64,000 nucleotides of DNA from Mariniphaga sp963747515 (GTDB taxonomy: Bacteria; Bacteroidota; Bacteroidia; Bacteroidales; Prolixibacteraceae): positions 62,001 to 126,000 of the forward strand of contig CAVVFN010000010.1 of NCBI GenBank assembly GCA_963747515.1, in the 5' to 3' direction. Made by a program: the position numbers and the translations under genes. Under the pieces are notes generated by a model that worked only from the letters and a program-made list of their open reading frames with translations, made no database searches and had not been told where the DNA came from. Below are positions 17,822 through 27,358 of the stretch, in pieces (the stretch's first letter is position 1; each line of letters begins with the position of its first letter).

Positions 17822-19699
17822 ATGGTACACGAATTAAAAAGCAGTCCTTTCCAGAAAGCAGAAAAAGAGCTGGATGAAAATGGAGAATTGCATTTTCAAC
17901 TGGGTGAGAAAGGATTGCTGCACATCGAAAGAAAGTTGCCATTCCTTATGGTGTACAGGCACCAGAAAGACAGGAAAAGAGATACTGTTATAGAAAATCT
18001 TATAAAAAATGAGGCTTCTTATGTGATTGTTTCTGCTAAGGAGTATGTTCAGTATCAAAATTTGCTTAAAAAGCTGGTAAAAAAACTATCTGATGAGTTT
18101 GGTGCTTTTTTACTTTTAGAAATCTGGTCGGGCACCCGGAAAAACAAGCCGGCGGCCAATGTTGCCGGATTTCAGCTCTTTGGGCCCGAAGAACTCCCTG
18201 AAACGGCTTCTCCATTAAAAAAATATCTGGAAGAAATGAAGCTTGCCGGGATGATATCAGAAGTTCAGGCCGTTGGCTCAGAAAAAAGATGTCCGTCAGA
18301 GCTGGATTCACTGCTTGAACGAAAAGACCTGAAAAGAATGGAATGCCTGCTTCTGGGCTTAAAAATTGAACCATTTTACATGGTTACGGAGGAAGGTAAA
18401 ATTTTTCCACTTCTTGAACGAAGGCTGTATTCTGAATTCTCCATGGCTTTTAAAAAGACTGTTTTCGATTTTGTAAAAATACAAGCTAATCATAAATTTG
18501 CAGGGTTTCAAAGTCTGGCAAGGCGCAGGATCATGCCCAAAGTTTGGGAGATTGACAAACAACTGGTGCAAATCGACAGTTGTATTAAATTCTTAATGCT
18601 GGTATCACCGGTAAACAGCAATAAGGCCTGGAAAGAATTTAAAAAAAGCAGGTATAAAAAATCACCTGTATTTCATTACAGGATGATTCCTGATGATCCT
18701 GAGTTACTGAAACGTTCCCTGTACAATATTGAAGTGGAAGAGATAGATGATCCTACGCTGAGTTTTCTGTTTCGGGAAAAAAGAGCCGAAACGGATAAGA
18801 TGCTAAATATGTTGATTGAAAGGGAGTCGGCTGATTTCTTTTATAGCAGTCTTCAATTATTTGGAGGTGTAGAACATCAGTTGCTTGAGGATGCAAAAAA
18901 AATAATTGAAATAGTTTCTACAGACCGCCCCCATGAGGGCAATGAAGGCGATTATTACGATGCAAAGGAATTTGCAGAACTTGCGCGGCAGGAACTAAGA
19001 TACCTGCAACAGCAATGGTCGGGAGTGCAAGATAAGGTCGAAATTAAAGACAGTATCGACAGTATGATGGTTGATAAAGGAGTTTTTTATATTCCAAAAA
19101 AAACAAGAATGTTGAAACAAAGAGCAGAAGCAATGATTCAACATGAAATTGGAACTCATGTAGTAACCTTTTATAACGGGCAAAATCAGCCACTAAAATT
19201 GCTGAGCAGCGGGATTCCAGGTTTTGAAGAACTTCAGGAAGGAATAGCCGTACTTGCAGAATACCTCAGCGGAGGTCTCAGTGCAGGACGTATGAGGGTA
19301 TTGGCCGGAAGAGTCATTGCTGTCGATTCGCTGATTAATCATCAGCACTTTGTGAAAACATTTGAAATGCTTGTGGAGCAGTACCAGTTTCAGGCTAAAG
19401 ATGCCTTTTTCATTGCCACCAGAGTTTACCGGGGTGGAGGATTTACCAAAGATGCCATTTATTTGCGTGGATTTTTGGCATTAATAAATTATATCAAGAA
19501 AGGAAATGCGCTTGAGCCACTGTTGATTGGTAAAATACGACAAAATTACCTGCCCGTAATCGAGGAATTAATTTCAAGGAAGGTATTAAAGCCTTTGTCA
19601 ATTATACCACGATATTTGTCAGATGCAAAATCACTGGAAAGGTTATCGGATATTAAAAACAAAAACGCAATTACCGAATTAGTTAATTTTGAAATATGA
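17822..19699 (+). CDS. QEGLA-motif / DUF1704 metallopeptidase-like protein, related to MATCAP tyrosine carboxypeptidase
   Basis: A 625-residue cytoplasmic protein of the family annotated in bacteria as flavohemoglobin expression-modulating QEGLA motif protein. Its zinc-peptidase core is HEIGTH at residues 441-446 (an HExxxH site) with the family motif LQEGIAVLAEYLSGG, whose Glu473 is the likely third metal ligand. Eukaryotic members of the same family (MATCAP/KIAA0895L) are carboxypeptidases that remove the C-terminal tyrosine of tubulin. The N-terminal ~400 residues are mostly helical and I see no other domain. It lies 108 bases after the amidohydrolase stop and 74 bases before the ATP-grasp gene. 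Peptidase activity is inferred from the conserved site; the bacterial substrate is unknown to me. Confidence 0.85.
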   Translation: MVHELKSSPFQKAEKELDENGELHFQLGEKGLLHIERKLPFLMVYRHQKDRKRDTVIENLIKNEASYVIVSAKEYVQYQNLLKKLVKKLSDEFGAFLLLEIWSGTRKNKPAANVAGFQLFGPEELPETASPLKKYLEEMKLAGMISEVQAVGSEKRCPSELDSLLERKDLKRMECLLLGLKIEPFYMVTEEGKIFPLLERRLYSEFSMAFKKTVFDFVKIQANHKFAGFQSLARRRIMPKVWEIDKQLVQIDSCIKFLMLVSPVNSNKAWKEFKKSRYKKSPVFHYRMIPDDPELLKRSLYNIEVEEIDDPTLSFLFREKRAETDKMLNMLIERESADFFYSSLQLFGGVEHQLLEDAKKIIEIVSTDRPHEGNEGDYYDAKEFAELARQELRYLQQQWSGVQDKVEIKDSIDSMMVDKGVFYIPKKTRMLKQRAEAMIQHEIGTHVVTFYNGQNQPLKLLSSGIPGFEELQEGIAVLAEYLSGGLSAGRMRVLAGRVIAVDSLINHQHFVKTFEMLVEQYQFQAKDAFFIATRVYRGGGFTKDAIYLRGFLALINYIKKGNALEPLLIGKIRQNYLPVIEELISRKVLKPLSIIPRYLSDAKSLERLSDIKNKNAITELVNFEI

Positions 19700-19773
19700 A
19701 AACCTTTCATAACAGAAGCATGGAGAAGCGTTGTTGGTTTTTTAAACCATTTATAAATTAAAAAATAAATCAG

Positions 19774-20820
19774 ATGAAAGTTTGCATGATTGTTAATAAT
19801 ATTTTGACTGAAAGAGAACCATACACAACCACTGTAATCGCTCATAAAATGCACAATCGCAGGCACGATGTATTTTATATGGGAATTGAGGATTTGTCAT
19901 TTTTCCCTGAAGGATATGCAGGTGGTCTGGCAACCAGAGCCGAAAACAAAAAATTCAGGAACAAAGGTTCTTACCTCGAAAACCTTAAAAAAAATATTGA
20001 AACAAAAGAGCGGCTGTTGTTCAGGGATTTTGATATTGTCCTGCTGCGCAACGATCCGGCAGAAGAGGATAAGACAAGAGCCTGGGCCAGGGTTGCCGGA
20101 ATTTCATTTGGACAAATGGCAATTGAAGAAGATGTGATGGTGTTGAATGATGCCAATGGCTTATCTCATGCACTGAACAAAATATACTTTCAGCAATTTC
20201 CAAAAGAAGTAAGACCAGAAACCATTATTACCAGAAGCTATAACGAAATAAAGGATTTCTTTTTGTCGAACAATAAAAGTATAGTTGTAAAACCACTATT
20301 CGGATCAGGCGGGCGCAGCGTATTTCAGGTAAATGAAGATAACATAAAAAACCTGAAACAAATGATTGAGGCCATTGGGCAGGAAGGTTATGTAGTAGCC
20401 CAGGAATTTATTCCAGAGTCGGTAAATGGCGACACAAGAGTGTTTATGATGAATGGAAGCATATTGAAACATAAAGGAAAATATGCTGCAGTTAAACGAA
20501 CTACAGCTGCTAATGATATTCGTTCCAATCTTCATGCAGGAGGAGAAGCAAAACCTGCTGTAATTAATGAAGAAATTTTGAAAATTACTGAATTGGTAAG
20601 GCCTAATCTGATTCGCGATGGAATGTTCTTTGTGGGACTTGACATCATAGGTTCAAAACTCATTGAAGTAAATGTATTTAGTGCAGGTGGTCTTTTCAGT
20701 GCCAGTAAATTTGCTGACGTTGATTTTACTGAAAGTATAATTCATGCACTTGAACATAAAATTTATCTGAAGTCACTGTACCAGGGAAAGATTACAAATC
20801 GCCGACTCGCAACATTATAA
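19774..20820 (+). CDS. GshB-like ATP-grasp amide ligase
   Basis: A 348-residue ligase of the RimK/GshB ATP-grasp superfamily. LRNDP (91-95) matches the glutathione-synthetase-type N-terminal signature. VVKPLFGSGGRS (171-182) holds the ATP lysine and the small glycine-rich loop, AQEFIPES (209-216) is the hinge, RSNLHAGGEAKP (250-261) is the late substrate/ATP loop, and Asp290, Glu298 and Asn300 are the Mg ligands. Such enzymes join an acyl phosphate to an amine, adding an amino acid or peptide to a small molecule or protein tail. It is the third gene of the amidohydrolase-DUF1704 set. The substrate is unknown; true glutathione synthesis is unlikely since no gamma-glutamylcysteine ligase is nearby. 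Confidence 0.87.
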   Translation: MKVCMIVNNILTEREPYTTTVIAHKMHNRRHDVFYMGIEDLSFFPEGYAGGLATRAENKKFRNKGSYLENLKKNIETKERLLFRDFDIVLLRNDPAEEDKTRAWARVAGISFGQMAIEEDVMVLNDANGLSHALNKIYFQQFPKEVRPETIITRSYNEIKDFFLSNNKSIVVKPLFGSGGRSVFQVNEDNIKNLKQMIEAIGQEGYVVAQEFIPESVNGDTRVFMMNGSILKHKGKYAAVKRTTAANDIRSNLHAGGEAKPAVINEEILKITELVRPNLIRDGMFFVGLDIIGSKLIEVNVFSAGGLFSASKFADVDFTESIIHALEHKIYLKSLYQGKITNRRLATL

Positions 20821-21058
20821 ACACAGTGTTTGACTTACACTTTGCCATGCGATTTTCATCATACAGGGATTCTGTTTTGAATGTAATTCTATTTCCCAAA
20901 TCTAAGTAGTGCACTCGTTGAGCCAGCTGCGCCAGTGATTTCTGATCGTTTATGTGTTTCGGTCTTTTGCGAATGTAATTTTTGCCGTTCATCCTTTACA
21001 ATATCATATTACCCAGAACTCTCTGTCTGCCTTCGGGTAAGTTTCCAATTCGTGTCAT
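20792..21058 (-). pseudogene. Decayed small gene with an in-frame stop
   Basis: On the minus strand from 21058 one frame reads MTRIGNLPEGRQRVLGNMIL, a TAA stop, then RMNGKNYIRKRPKH and SLAQLAQRVHY. This layout resembles short Bacteroidota proteins (DUF6266-like) that carry a YxRNGKxYxRxRP stretch followed by an AQxAQR helix. A Tyr codon (TAT or TAC) changed to TAA would explain the stop. The frame continues into the end of the ATP-grasp gene, which also suggests decay. I know no function. A chance frame is possible. Confidence 0.4.
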
Positions 21059-21433
21059 AGCTTTTTGTTTTTCAGATGGGCCGTATGATACCAAATGGAT
21101 AAAAAATCCTAACCTTCTCCTTAGTTTTGATACATTATTTTATCATTATTTTAAGACTAAGTTCACAGTAATATCACATATATGTGACCTTGGTGTGAAG
21201 TTAATGTGTAGTTGGTGGTAAAATGTTCTGAAATTAGCAAGGCTATGGCATAGTTAAAGAAAGGATGAAGGGACTACAATTTTTAGTTCCTTTTGCCCAT
21301 TAAGAAAATCTTCCATGGATATCAATTGGGAATGTTTCTATATGAAAGCTCATTACAAATTATTATTCAACTAACCAGGAACAATTATCTCTAATGACCG
21401 CCATTAGAAATGATTTCTTTTGACAAATCTGGG
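21059..21433. other. Intergenic region without a supported gene
   Basis: No coding frame with recognisable content is seen. A plus-strand frame at 20982-21221 has no family features and runs against the decayed minus-strand gene. The stretch lies between convergent units, and I see no clear hairpin with a T tract. Confidence 0.5.
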
Positions 21434-23383
21434 TTAAATTTTTGTGATAATAGCGACCCATCCACCACCTGGAGCCAAGTTTATTTCCAACGTAGAATTA
21501 CCGGAGACCTTTCTGTTTTCCTGTTTAAAATCGGAAGCATGTCTGTCGGCATTTATACCGTCGCGCCACAACTGCATTGAGTAGTTTCCTTCCGGTAAAA
21601 AGCTTAAGTCCAATTTCAGGGTTCTTGATGACCAATTGGTCATAGCTCCAACGAACCATGATTCTCCTGAACGGCGGGCGATGAGTAAATATTCACCCAC
21701 TTTGGCATCCAGAACGTGGGTTTTATCCCAAACAGTAGGAACCTTCTTTAAAAATTCCATGGCTTCTGGTTCACGGTAATAGTTGGAAGGATTATCGGCA
21801 AGCATTTGCAGGGGGCTTTCAAAGACTACATACATTGCCAGCTGGTGACAACGGGTTCCCGGAGCCATTGGAGCTTCAAAAATCGGACAGAAGTTTTCCT
21901 TTGTGGCATTTTTCATTGCTCCCGGGGTATAATCCATGGGTCCTGCCACCATACGAATGAACGGCAGGGTAACATTTAGGTCAGGATCCGGGCGGGAATC
22001 CCATTTGTTGTTTTCCATGCCTTTTACCCCTTCCATTGAAATTACATTGGGGTATTTTCTTTCAAGTCCCGAAGGCTTATAAGCTCCATGATAATCAACC
22101 AGCATTTTTCTTTTGGCACATTCGCGGGCAATTTTTTCATAGAAATTAACCATCCATTGATCATCGCGCTGCATAAAATCTATTTTGATGCCTTTAATGC
22201 CCCATTTTTCAAACTGATCGAGTGCTTCAATCAATTTCTCATCCAATGTTTTCCATACCACCCACAGGATAACTCCCACATTTTTTTCTTTTCCATAATC
22301 AACCAGTTCCTGTACATCAATCTCGTCTACTACATCCAGGATGTCATCGAGATGGTACCATCCTTCATCAAGTATAATATAATCCAGACCATACTCTGAA
22401 GCAAAATCGATGTAATATTTATAGGTATCATTATTAACACCCGAATTAAAATCAACGCCATAAACATTCAGTGCATTCCACCAATCCCACGCTACCTTTC
22501 CTGGTTTAATCCATCCGGCATCATCCACTGCATTTTCAGGTGCAAGTTTGTATATCATCTCTGATTCCACCAGTTGCCTGTCATTATCCGAGACAATAAT
22601 TACCCTCCATGGAAAAATTTTCGGTCCCTGAAGTGCAGCAATGTAATTTGCATGTTTTACGGGAACCACATCGCGATCATTTTTTTGATTTTCCTCCAAA
22701 ACAACGCCAGGAAATTTTCCTTCCAGCCTGTAGGGGTTATCCGGTGATCCTTTTAAATACATTCCTGCATAATCGTTTATAAGGCCAGATTCACCGATGT
22801 AAGCTTTTACATTATTCCCGCAATCCACCAAAATGCTTGAGGTGGCAAACCTCTCAGGTGTGATTTCCGATAATTTTAAATTTTTATATGCACGTTCCTG
22901 ATGTGTAAACATACTTTCCTCCTCAGGGAACCAAACACGATGATCGGAAGGAAAAGTAAAAGAAACCTGCTCATCTATAACTTTCAGCGCACCTTTCCCT
23001 GTTACTTCCCAGTGGTAAGCCACTCCTTCATCGTATGCTCTGAAAAAAAGGCTATAGTCATTAAATTCCAGCACAAGCTGATTATACTCGTCTATTATCC
23101 GGTTATTTTTCCGGGCAACAACCGGAACAATTTCTTCTTTTACCGAAATTTTCTTATCACGGCGAACCTTTGCGTTTCTGCCCAGTATCTTATTTTCCAA
23201 TGTCATTGATATCGGGGAAGGGGAGATGATTTCTTTTTCCTGGAAATAAACAGCGTATTGAATAATATCTTCCACTGAAATTTTCATGTTGAGGCGACCA
23301 GAGGGAGACTGGAGGTTATATTCTTTTGCGTTCATGCTAAGGGTCATAACAAGTACGATAATAAACAGCACATATCTCTTCAT
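21434..23383 (-). CDS. Glycoside hydrolase family 97 protein
   Basis: A 649-residue exported glycosidase. A signal peptide (about residues 1-19) is followed by the N-terminal beta-sandwich (SPSGRLNMKIS) and a TIM barrel with KVAWDWWNALNVYGVDF, YIILDEGWY, GIKGIKIDFMQRDDQ, VDYHGAYKPSG and ISMEGVKG, then a C-terminal beta domain. GH97 contains inverting alpha-glucosidases (SusB) and retaining alpha-galactosidases. The Asp at residue 402 in GIKIDF sits where the retaining branch has its nucleophile, so an alpha-galactosidase-like retaining enzyme is the better guess; Glu451 is a second candidate catalytic residue. It is not in a visible SusC/SusD polysaccharide locus. It likely acts in the periplasm. 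Confidence 0.9.
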   Translation of the reverse strand: MKRYVLFIIVLVMTLSMNAKEYNLQSPSGRLNMKISVEDIIQYAVYFQEKEIISPSPISMTLENKILGRNAKVRRDKKISVKEEIVPVVARKNNRIIDEYNQLVLEFNDYSLFFRAYDEGVAYHWEVTGKGALKVIDEQVSFTFPSDHRVWFPEEESMFTHQERAYKNLKLSEITPERFATSSILVDCGNNVKAYIGESGLINDYAGMYLKGSPDNPYRLEGKFPGVVLEENQKNDRDVVPVKHANYIAALQGPKIFPWRVIIVSDNDRQLVESEMIYKLAPENAVDDAGWIKPGKVAWDWWNALNVYGVDFNSGVNNDTYKYYIDFASEYGLDYIILDEGWYHLDDILDVVDEIDVQELVDYGKEKNVGVILWVVWKTLDEKLIEALDQFEKWGIKGIKIDFMQRDDQWMVNFYEKIARECAKRKMLVDYHGAYKPSGLERKYPNVISMEGVKGMENNKWDSRPDPDLNVTLPFIRMVAGPMDYTPGAMKNATKENFCPIFEAPMAPGTRCHQLAMYVVFESPLQMLADNPSNYYREPEAMEFLKKVPTVWDKTHVLDAKVGEYLLIARRSGESWFVGAMTNWSSRTLKLDLSFLPEGNYSMQLWRDGINADRHASDFKQENRKVSGNSTLEINLAPGGGWVAIITKI

Positions 23384-23565
23384 AATCTATTGCTCTTTTG
23401 ATTTCCGGGCGGAAAGATAATAAGATTTTGAAAAATTTAAGTACAATTCCCTTGTATTACTTGATATGCAAGGAGTTTTAAAATATTGCGCATATTATCG
23501 CTGTTTCAGGAAATAGAAAAAGGCTGCCTGTTACGACAACCTTTTAAAAGGCATCAAATTTTTAA

Positions 23566-24678
23566 CTACAGGACAGTTTCAACATCAATATAAGGAAGGT
23601 TAAAAGCATCGGCAACACCTTTATAAACTATTTTCCCATCCACAACATTTAACCCTCTGCGCAAAGGCACATTATCGATGCAAGCCTGTTTCCATCCTTT
23701 TCCGGCAATTTGTATGGCATAAGGCAAAGTTGCATTTGTCAAAGCTATGGTTGATGTACGGGGAACGGCGCCAGGCATATTGGCCACGCAATAGTGGATA
23801 ACATCATCGATAATGAAAACCGGGTCGGCATGGGTGGTAGCCCGGGTAGTTTCAAAACATCCACCCTGGTCAACTGCCACATCCACCAGCACAGTTCCGG
23901 GACGCATAACAGTCAGCATGTTACGGGTAACCAAACGGGGTGCTTTGGCTCCCGGAATCAGTACCGCACCAATAACCAGATCATGAGTCTGCACCATTTG
24001 CCTGATGTTGTATTCATTACTCATCATGGTTTTAACATTGGCAGGCATAATATCATCGAGGTAGCGAAGGCGCCTGAGTGATACATCCATAACAGTAACA
24101 TCGGCACCTAATCCGGCCGCCATTTTGGCTGCTTCAGTACCAACTATGCCCCCTCCTATAACCAATACCTTTGCAGGCAATACACCCGGTACGCCTCCCA
24201 GAAGAACTCCGTACCCACCATAGGTCTTTTCAAGGTATTTGGCACCTTCCTGGACCGACATTCGCCCTGCCACTTCACTCATAGGCACAAGTAAAGGAAG
24301 CGATCGATCATCCATCTCTACAGTTTCATATGCCAGGCATACCGATCCACTTTCTCTCATTGCCCTTGTAAGCTCTTCAGATGAGGCGAAATGAAAATAA
24401 GTAAAGAGTATCTGCCCTGTTTTTATCAGGTTATATTCGTATTCAATCGGCTCCTTCACCTTAATTATCATTTCGGCAGTGGAATAGACATCTTCAATAG
24501 TTGAAAGCATTTTTGCTCCTGCAGAAAGATAATCTTCATCCGAAAAACCACTGCCAAGTCCACCTCCAGACTGTACATAAACCTGGTGATTAAGTTTTAC
24601 CAGTTCACCTGCTCCTGCAGGAGTAAGTGCTATCCGGTTTTCATTGTTCTTTATTTCCTTTGGTACTCCTATTTTCAT
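23566..24678 (-). CDS. ald: Alanine dehydrogenase
   Basis: A 370-residue NAD-dependent enzyme for reversible oxidative deamination of L-alanine to pyruvate and ammonia, of normal length for the family. All key residues known from characterised enzymes are in register: Arg15 and Lys75 for pyruvate binding, His96 as the acid/base, Asp270 near the nicotinamide. The Rossmann loop is VIGGGIVGTEAAKMA (173-187). It is monocistronic, divergent from the aminotransferase at 24882, and a TATTTTTG -7 element lies upstream on its strand. Confidence 0.96.
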   Translation of the reverse strand: MKIGVPKEIKNNENRIALTPAGAGELVKLNHQVYVQSGGGLGSGFSDEDYLSAGAKMLSTIEDVYSTAEMIIKVKEPIEYEYNLIKTGQILFTYFHFASSEELTRAMRESGSVCLAYETVEMDDRSLPLLVPMSEVAGRMSVQEGAKYLEKTYGGYGVLLGGVPGVLPAKVLVIGGGIVGTEAAKMAAGLGADVTVMDVSLRRLRYLDDIMPANVKTMMSNEYNIRQMVQTHDLVIGAVLIPGAKAPRLVTRNMLTVMRPGTVLVDVAVDQGGCFETTRATTHADPVFIIDDVIHYCVANMPGAVPRTSTIALTNATLPYAIQIAGKGWKQACIDNVPLRRGLNVVDGKIVYKGVADAFNLPYIDVETVL

Positions 24679-24703
24679 TTTTTAATCCATTAAATATTCC
24701 GAA

Positions 24704-24711
24704 CAAAAATA
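24704..24711 (-). promoter_or_regulatory. -7 element for ald
   Basis: On the minus strand TATTTTTG fits the Bacteroidota -7 consensus TAnnTTTG and lies 26 bases before the ald start codon. A matching -33 TTG is not evident. Confidence 0.45.
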
Positions 24712-24851
24712 CATTTCACAATATTAGTAAAATATGATAAAACTTAATAAATAAACTATTCATCAAGATACTTATTTCTAAGATTTAAATAAAACCTGAA
24801 AATATAAATTTGAAGAAATGAATTTTATAAACCCTGCTGTTTTCAATTTAC

Positions 24852-24859
24852 TATATTTG
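24852..24859 (+). promoter_or_regulatory. -7 element for the aminotransferase gene
   Basis: TATATTTG is an exact match to TAnnTTTG and ends 22 bases before the ATG at 24882, which would give a short leader. The -33 element is not clear. Confidence 0.5.
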
Positions 24860-24881
24860 TCCGCTTAAAAATACGATAACT

Positions 24882-26099
24882 ATGCCCAGAGTATCAGACA
24901 GAGGGAAGGCTATGCCTGATTCGCCCATACGGAAACTTGCCCCGCTTGCTGAAAAGGCAAAAAAAAGGGGGATAAAGGTTTATCATTTAAATATTGGTCA
25001 ACCCGATTTGCCAACCCCACCAGAAGCTCTGGAGGCAATAAAAAATATAGACCGTAAAATTCTTGAATATACTCCAAGTGAAGGAATCCGTTCGTTTCGA
25101 GAAAAACTGGTAAAATATTATCAGAGGTTTAATATTCATGTTGACGTTGAGGATATCATCATTACAACAGGAGGCAGTGAAGCTGTAACCTTTGCATTCA
25201 TGAGCTGTCTAGATCCGGGAGATGAAATAATTGTTCCTGAACCGGCATATGCCAATTATGAGGCATTCGCCATTGTAGCCGGAGCTGTAATCAAATCGCT
25301 TGCTGCCAGTATTGATGATGGTTTTGCCCTTCCCCCGGTTGAAGAGTTTGAAAAACTCATTACTCCCAGAACAAAGGGCATAATGATATGTAATCCTAAT
25401 AACCCCACAGGATACCTCTATACACGGGAAGAGATGAATAAAATTCGCGACCTGGTAAAGAAATATGATTTATATTTGTTTTCGGATGAGGTATACCGTG
25501 AATTTTGCTATACAGGTTCACCCTATATTTCTGCTTTTCACCTCGATGGTATTGAGCAGAATGTTGTTCTCATTGATTCGGTTTCAAAACGTTACAGTGA
25601 ATGTGGTTTGCGTATAGGAGCGCTTATTTCCAAAAATACCGACGTGAAGCGTAATGTGATGAAATTTTGCCAGGCCCGATTAAGCCCTCCACTGATCGGA
25701 CAGATTGCAGCTGAAGCTTCCCTTGATGCCGATTCGGAATATATGCTGAGCAACTACAATGAATATGTAAATCGCAGGAAGTTTTTAATTGACGGGTTGA
25801 ACCGGATCGACGGGGTTTATTCGCCTATACCAATGGGAGCCTTTTATACCGTCGCCCGTCTTCCGGTTGATAATGCCGATGCTTTTTGTGCCTGGCTGCT
25901 CGATGAGTTTGAATATGAAAAGCAAACTGTATTTATGGCTCCAGCTTCGGGTTTTTATACCATTCCCGGCAAAGGAGTAGATCAGGTACGTATTGCTTAT
26001 GTTTTAAATAAAAAGGATTTAGCTGTTTGCCTCAAAATTCTGGATGAGGCATTGAAAGTTTATCCGGGAAGCAAAACAAGAAAAGTGGAAGTGGCTTAA
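24882..26099 (+). CDS. PLP-dependent aminotransferase, class I/II (aspartate aminotransferase-like)
   Basis: A 405-residue fold-type I enzyme. LNIGQPDLPTPPEAL binds the substrate carboxylate region, GGSEAV and YANYEA contact PLP, CNPNNPTGYLY is the classical Asn motif, SDEVYREF holds the PLP Asp/Tyr, and the Schiff-base lysine is Lys236 in DSVSKRYSECGLRIG. The C-terminal Arg for the alpha-carboxylate is in DQVRIAYV. It transfers amino groups between an amino acid and a 2-oxo acid in the cytoplasm. The pairing with alanine dehydrogenase suggests amino-acid nitrogen metabolism, but the genes are divergent. The exact donor cannot be read from sequence. Confidence 0.92.
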   Translation: MPRVSDRGKAMPDSPIRKLAPLAEKAKKRGIKVYHLNIGQPDLPTPPEALEAIKNIDRKILEYTPSEGIRSFREKLVKYYQRFNIHVDVEDIIITTGGSEAVTFAFMSCLDPGDEIIVPEPAYANYEAFAIVAGAVIKSLAASIDDGFALPPVEEFEKLITPRTKGIMICNPNNPTGYLYTREEMNKIRDLVKKYDLYLFSDEVYREFCYTGSPYISAFHLDGIEQNVVLIDSVSKRYSECGLRIGALISKNTDVKRNVMKFCQARLSPPLIGQIAAEASLDADSEYMLSNYNEYVNRRKFLIDGLNRIDGVYSPIPMGAFYTVARLPVDNADAFCAWLLDEFEYEKQTVFMAPASGFYTIPGKGVDQVRIAYVLNKKDLAVCLKILDEALKVYPGSKTRKVEVA

Positions 26100-26300
26100 G
26101 CTTTACCTGTCTGTTAAAACGCTGTGAATTCATCAGAAGTTTAACTTTTGTATGAACTCAGGGCATCGAAAGGTTGCTATTGCTCATTTCAGCGATTATG
26201 AGAATGATAAAAAACAAGATAACTTTGCTTGTCATCAAATTATAGCTGTTTTGTTTATGACTAAATGAATACTTATCATATATAAAAGATATAATAGAAA

Positions 26301-27356
26301 ATGAGGAAACAAATTGATTATATAAGACTGAATTATCCTGCTTTATATAGCCAAATGATTCAGTTTTCAATGTTGTTCAGAAAAAAAAATAAAACAATTT
26401 CTATTTTCAGCGGGTATGGTGGCGATTTTAAGCTATATATGTTTAATCATGAAATGGAATCCAAATTAGCCCAATTAAAAGAGGGGCTTGATGATTATTC
26501 AATAAAAACAGTTGATGTTGTAGTAACACGATTATTAAACTATCCCAACCGTGATTTCAATGTAACCATTGAAAACGATTATAGAAATGTTGTTGGCGGA
26601 CTTCTTGAAGAAGAAACAAAAGAGAACCAAAAGGAGGTAGCACAGTCATTAAAAAGAATCTTGCGGAAAGTAAAATTTTCCAGTTACAATATGGATGCTT
26701 CGGTATTTCATTACGATCATGGGTTAACCTATTTACCCAACCAGGTAAAAAATTATATCAGGAATGCTGATTTTCTTGATCTTGGTGCCTATTCCGGCGA
26801 TTCAGCAATTGCCCTCCATAAGTACAATTACCGGAAGATATATTCGATAGAGATGTCGGATAAGGCAATTCAGAATTACAGGGTAAATCTCGCACGCAAC
26901 ACTATTGATACATCAAAATATCAGATTATACGGGCTGCTGTTACCGATACCGATAAAAAGGAACCCATATATTTTGCTGACAACACCTATACTATTTTTT
27001 CTGATAAGCTTACAGATGAAAAAAATGCAAAGTATGAAGTGCCTCAACGCTCAGTAGATTCATTGGTTAGCGAATATCAGTTTCATCCTAAATTTATAAA
27101 AGCAGATATAGAAGGTTTTGGACTGGAGTGTGTAAAAGGAGCAGTTCGGACCCTTAAAGAGAACAGGCCCGTGCTTTCTCTGGCTATATATCATAATCCA
27201 TATGAGTTTTTTGAAACCAAGCCATTCCTTGAAAGCATTCTTGATAACTATACCTTTATGATACGTAAAATGGCGGTAACTCCTTTCGGTCTGCGGTGTC
27301 ATGCGGAAACCTTTCTGTTAGGTTACCCCAATGAAATCTTACAAGAAAAATTGTAA
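26301..27356 (+). CDS. FkbM-family SAM-dependent methyltransferase
   Basis: A 351-residue protein whose first ~140 residues have no recognised domain and whose C-terminal part is an FkbM-type methyltransferase. The SAM-binding loop is FLDLGAYSGDSAIAL near residue 155. SIEMSDKAIQNYRVNL follows as the second motif, and FIKADIEGFGLECVKGA is the typical FkbM DIEG element. FkbM proteins O-methylate sugars or polyketides. Beside glycosyltransferases it probably methylates a surface glycan residue (inference). It ends two bases before the convergent gene at 27359 and opens the polysaccharide cluster. Confidence 0.85.
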   Translation: MRKQIDYIRLNYPALYSQMIQFSMLFRKKNKTISIFSGYGGDFKLYMFNHEMESKLAQLKEGLDDYSIKTVDVVVTRLLNYPNRDFNVTIENDYRNVVGGLLEEETKENQKEVAQSLKRILRKVKFSSYNMDASVFHYDHGLTYLPNQVKNYIRNADFLDLGAYSGDSAIALHKYNYRKIYSIEMSDKAIQNYRVNLARNTIDTSKYQIIRAAVTDTDKKEPIYFADNTYTIFSDKLTDEKNAKYEVPQRSVDSLVSEYQFHPKFIKADIEGFGLECVKGAVRTLKENRPVLSLAIYHNPYEFFETKPFLESILDNYTFMIRKMAVTPFGLRCHAETFLLGYPNEILQEKL

Positions 27357-27358
27357 GT

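Noticed and set aside
19774..20820. True glutathione synthetase
   Set aside because: GshB-like motifs are present, but no GshA is near and the gene sits with DUF1704 and an amidohydrolase, which points to another substrate.
20982..21221. Plus-strand 79-codon frame
   Set aside because: It has no family features and overlaps the decayed minus-strand gene.
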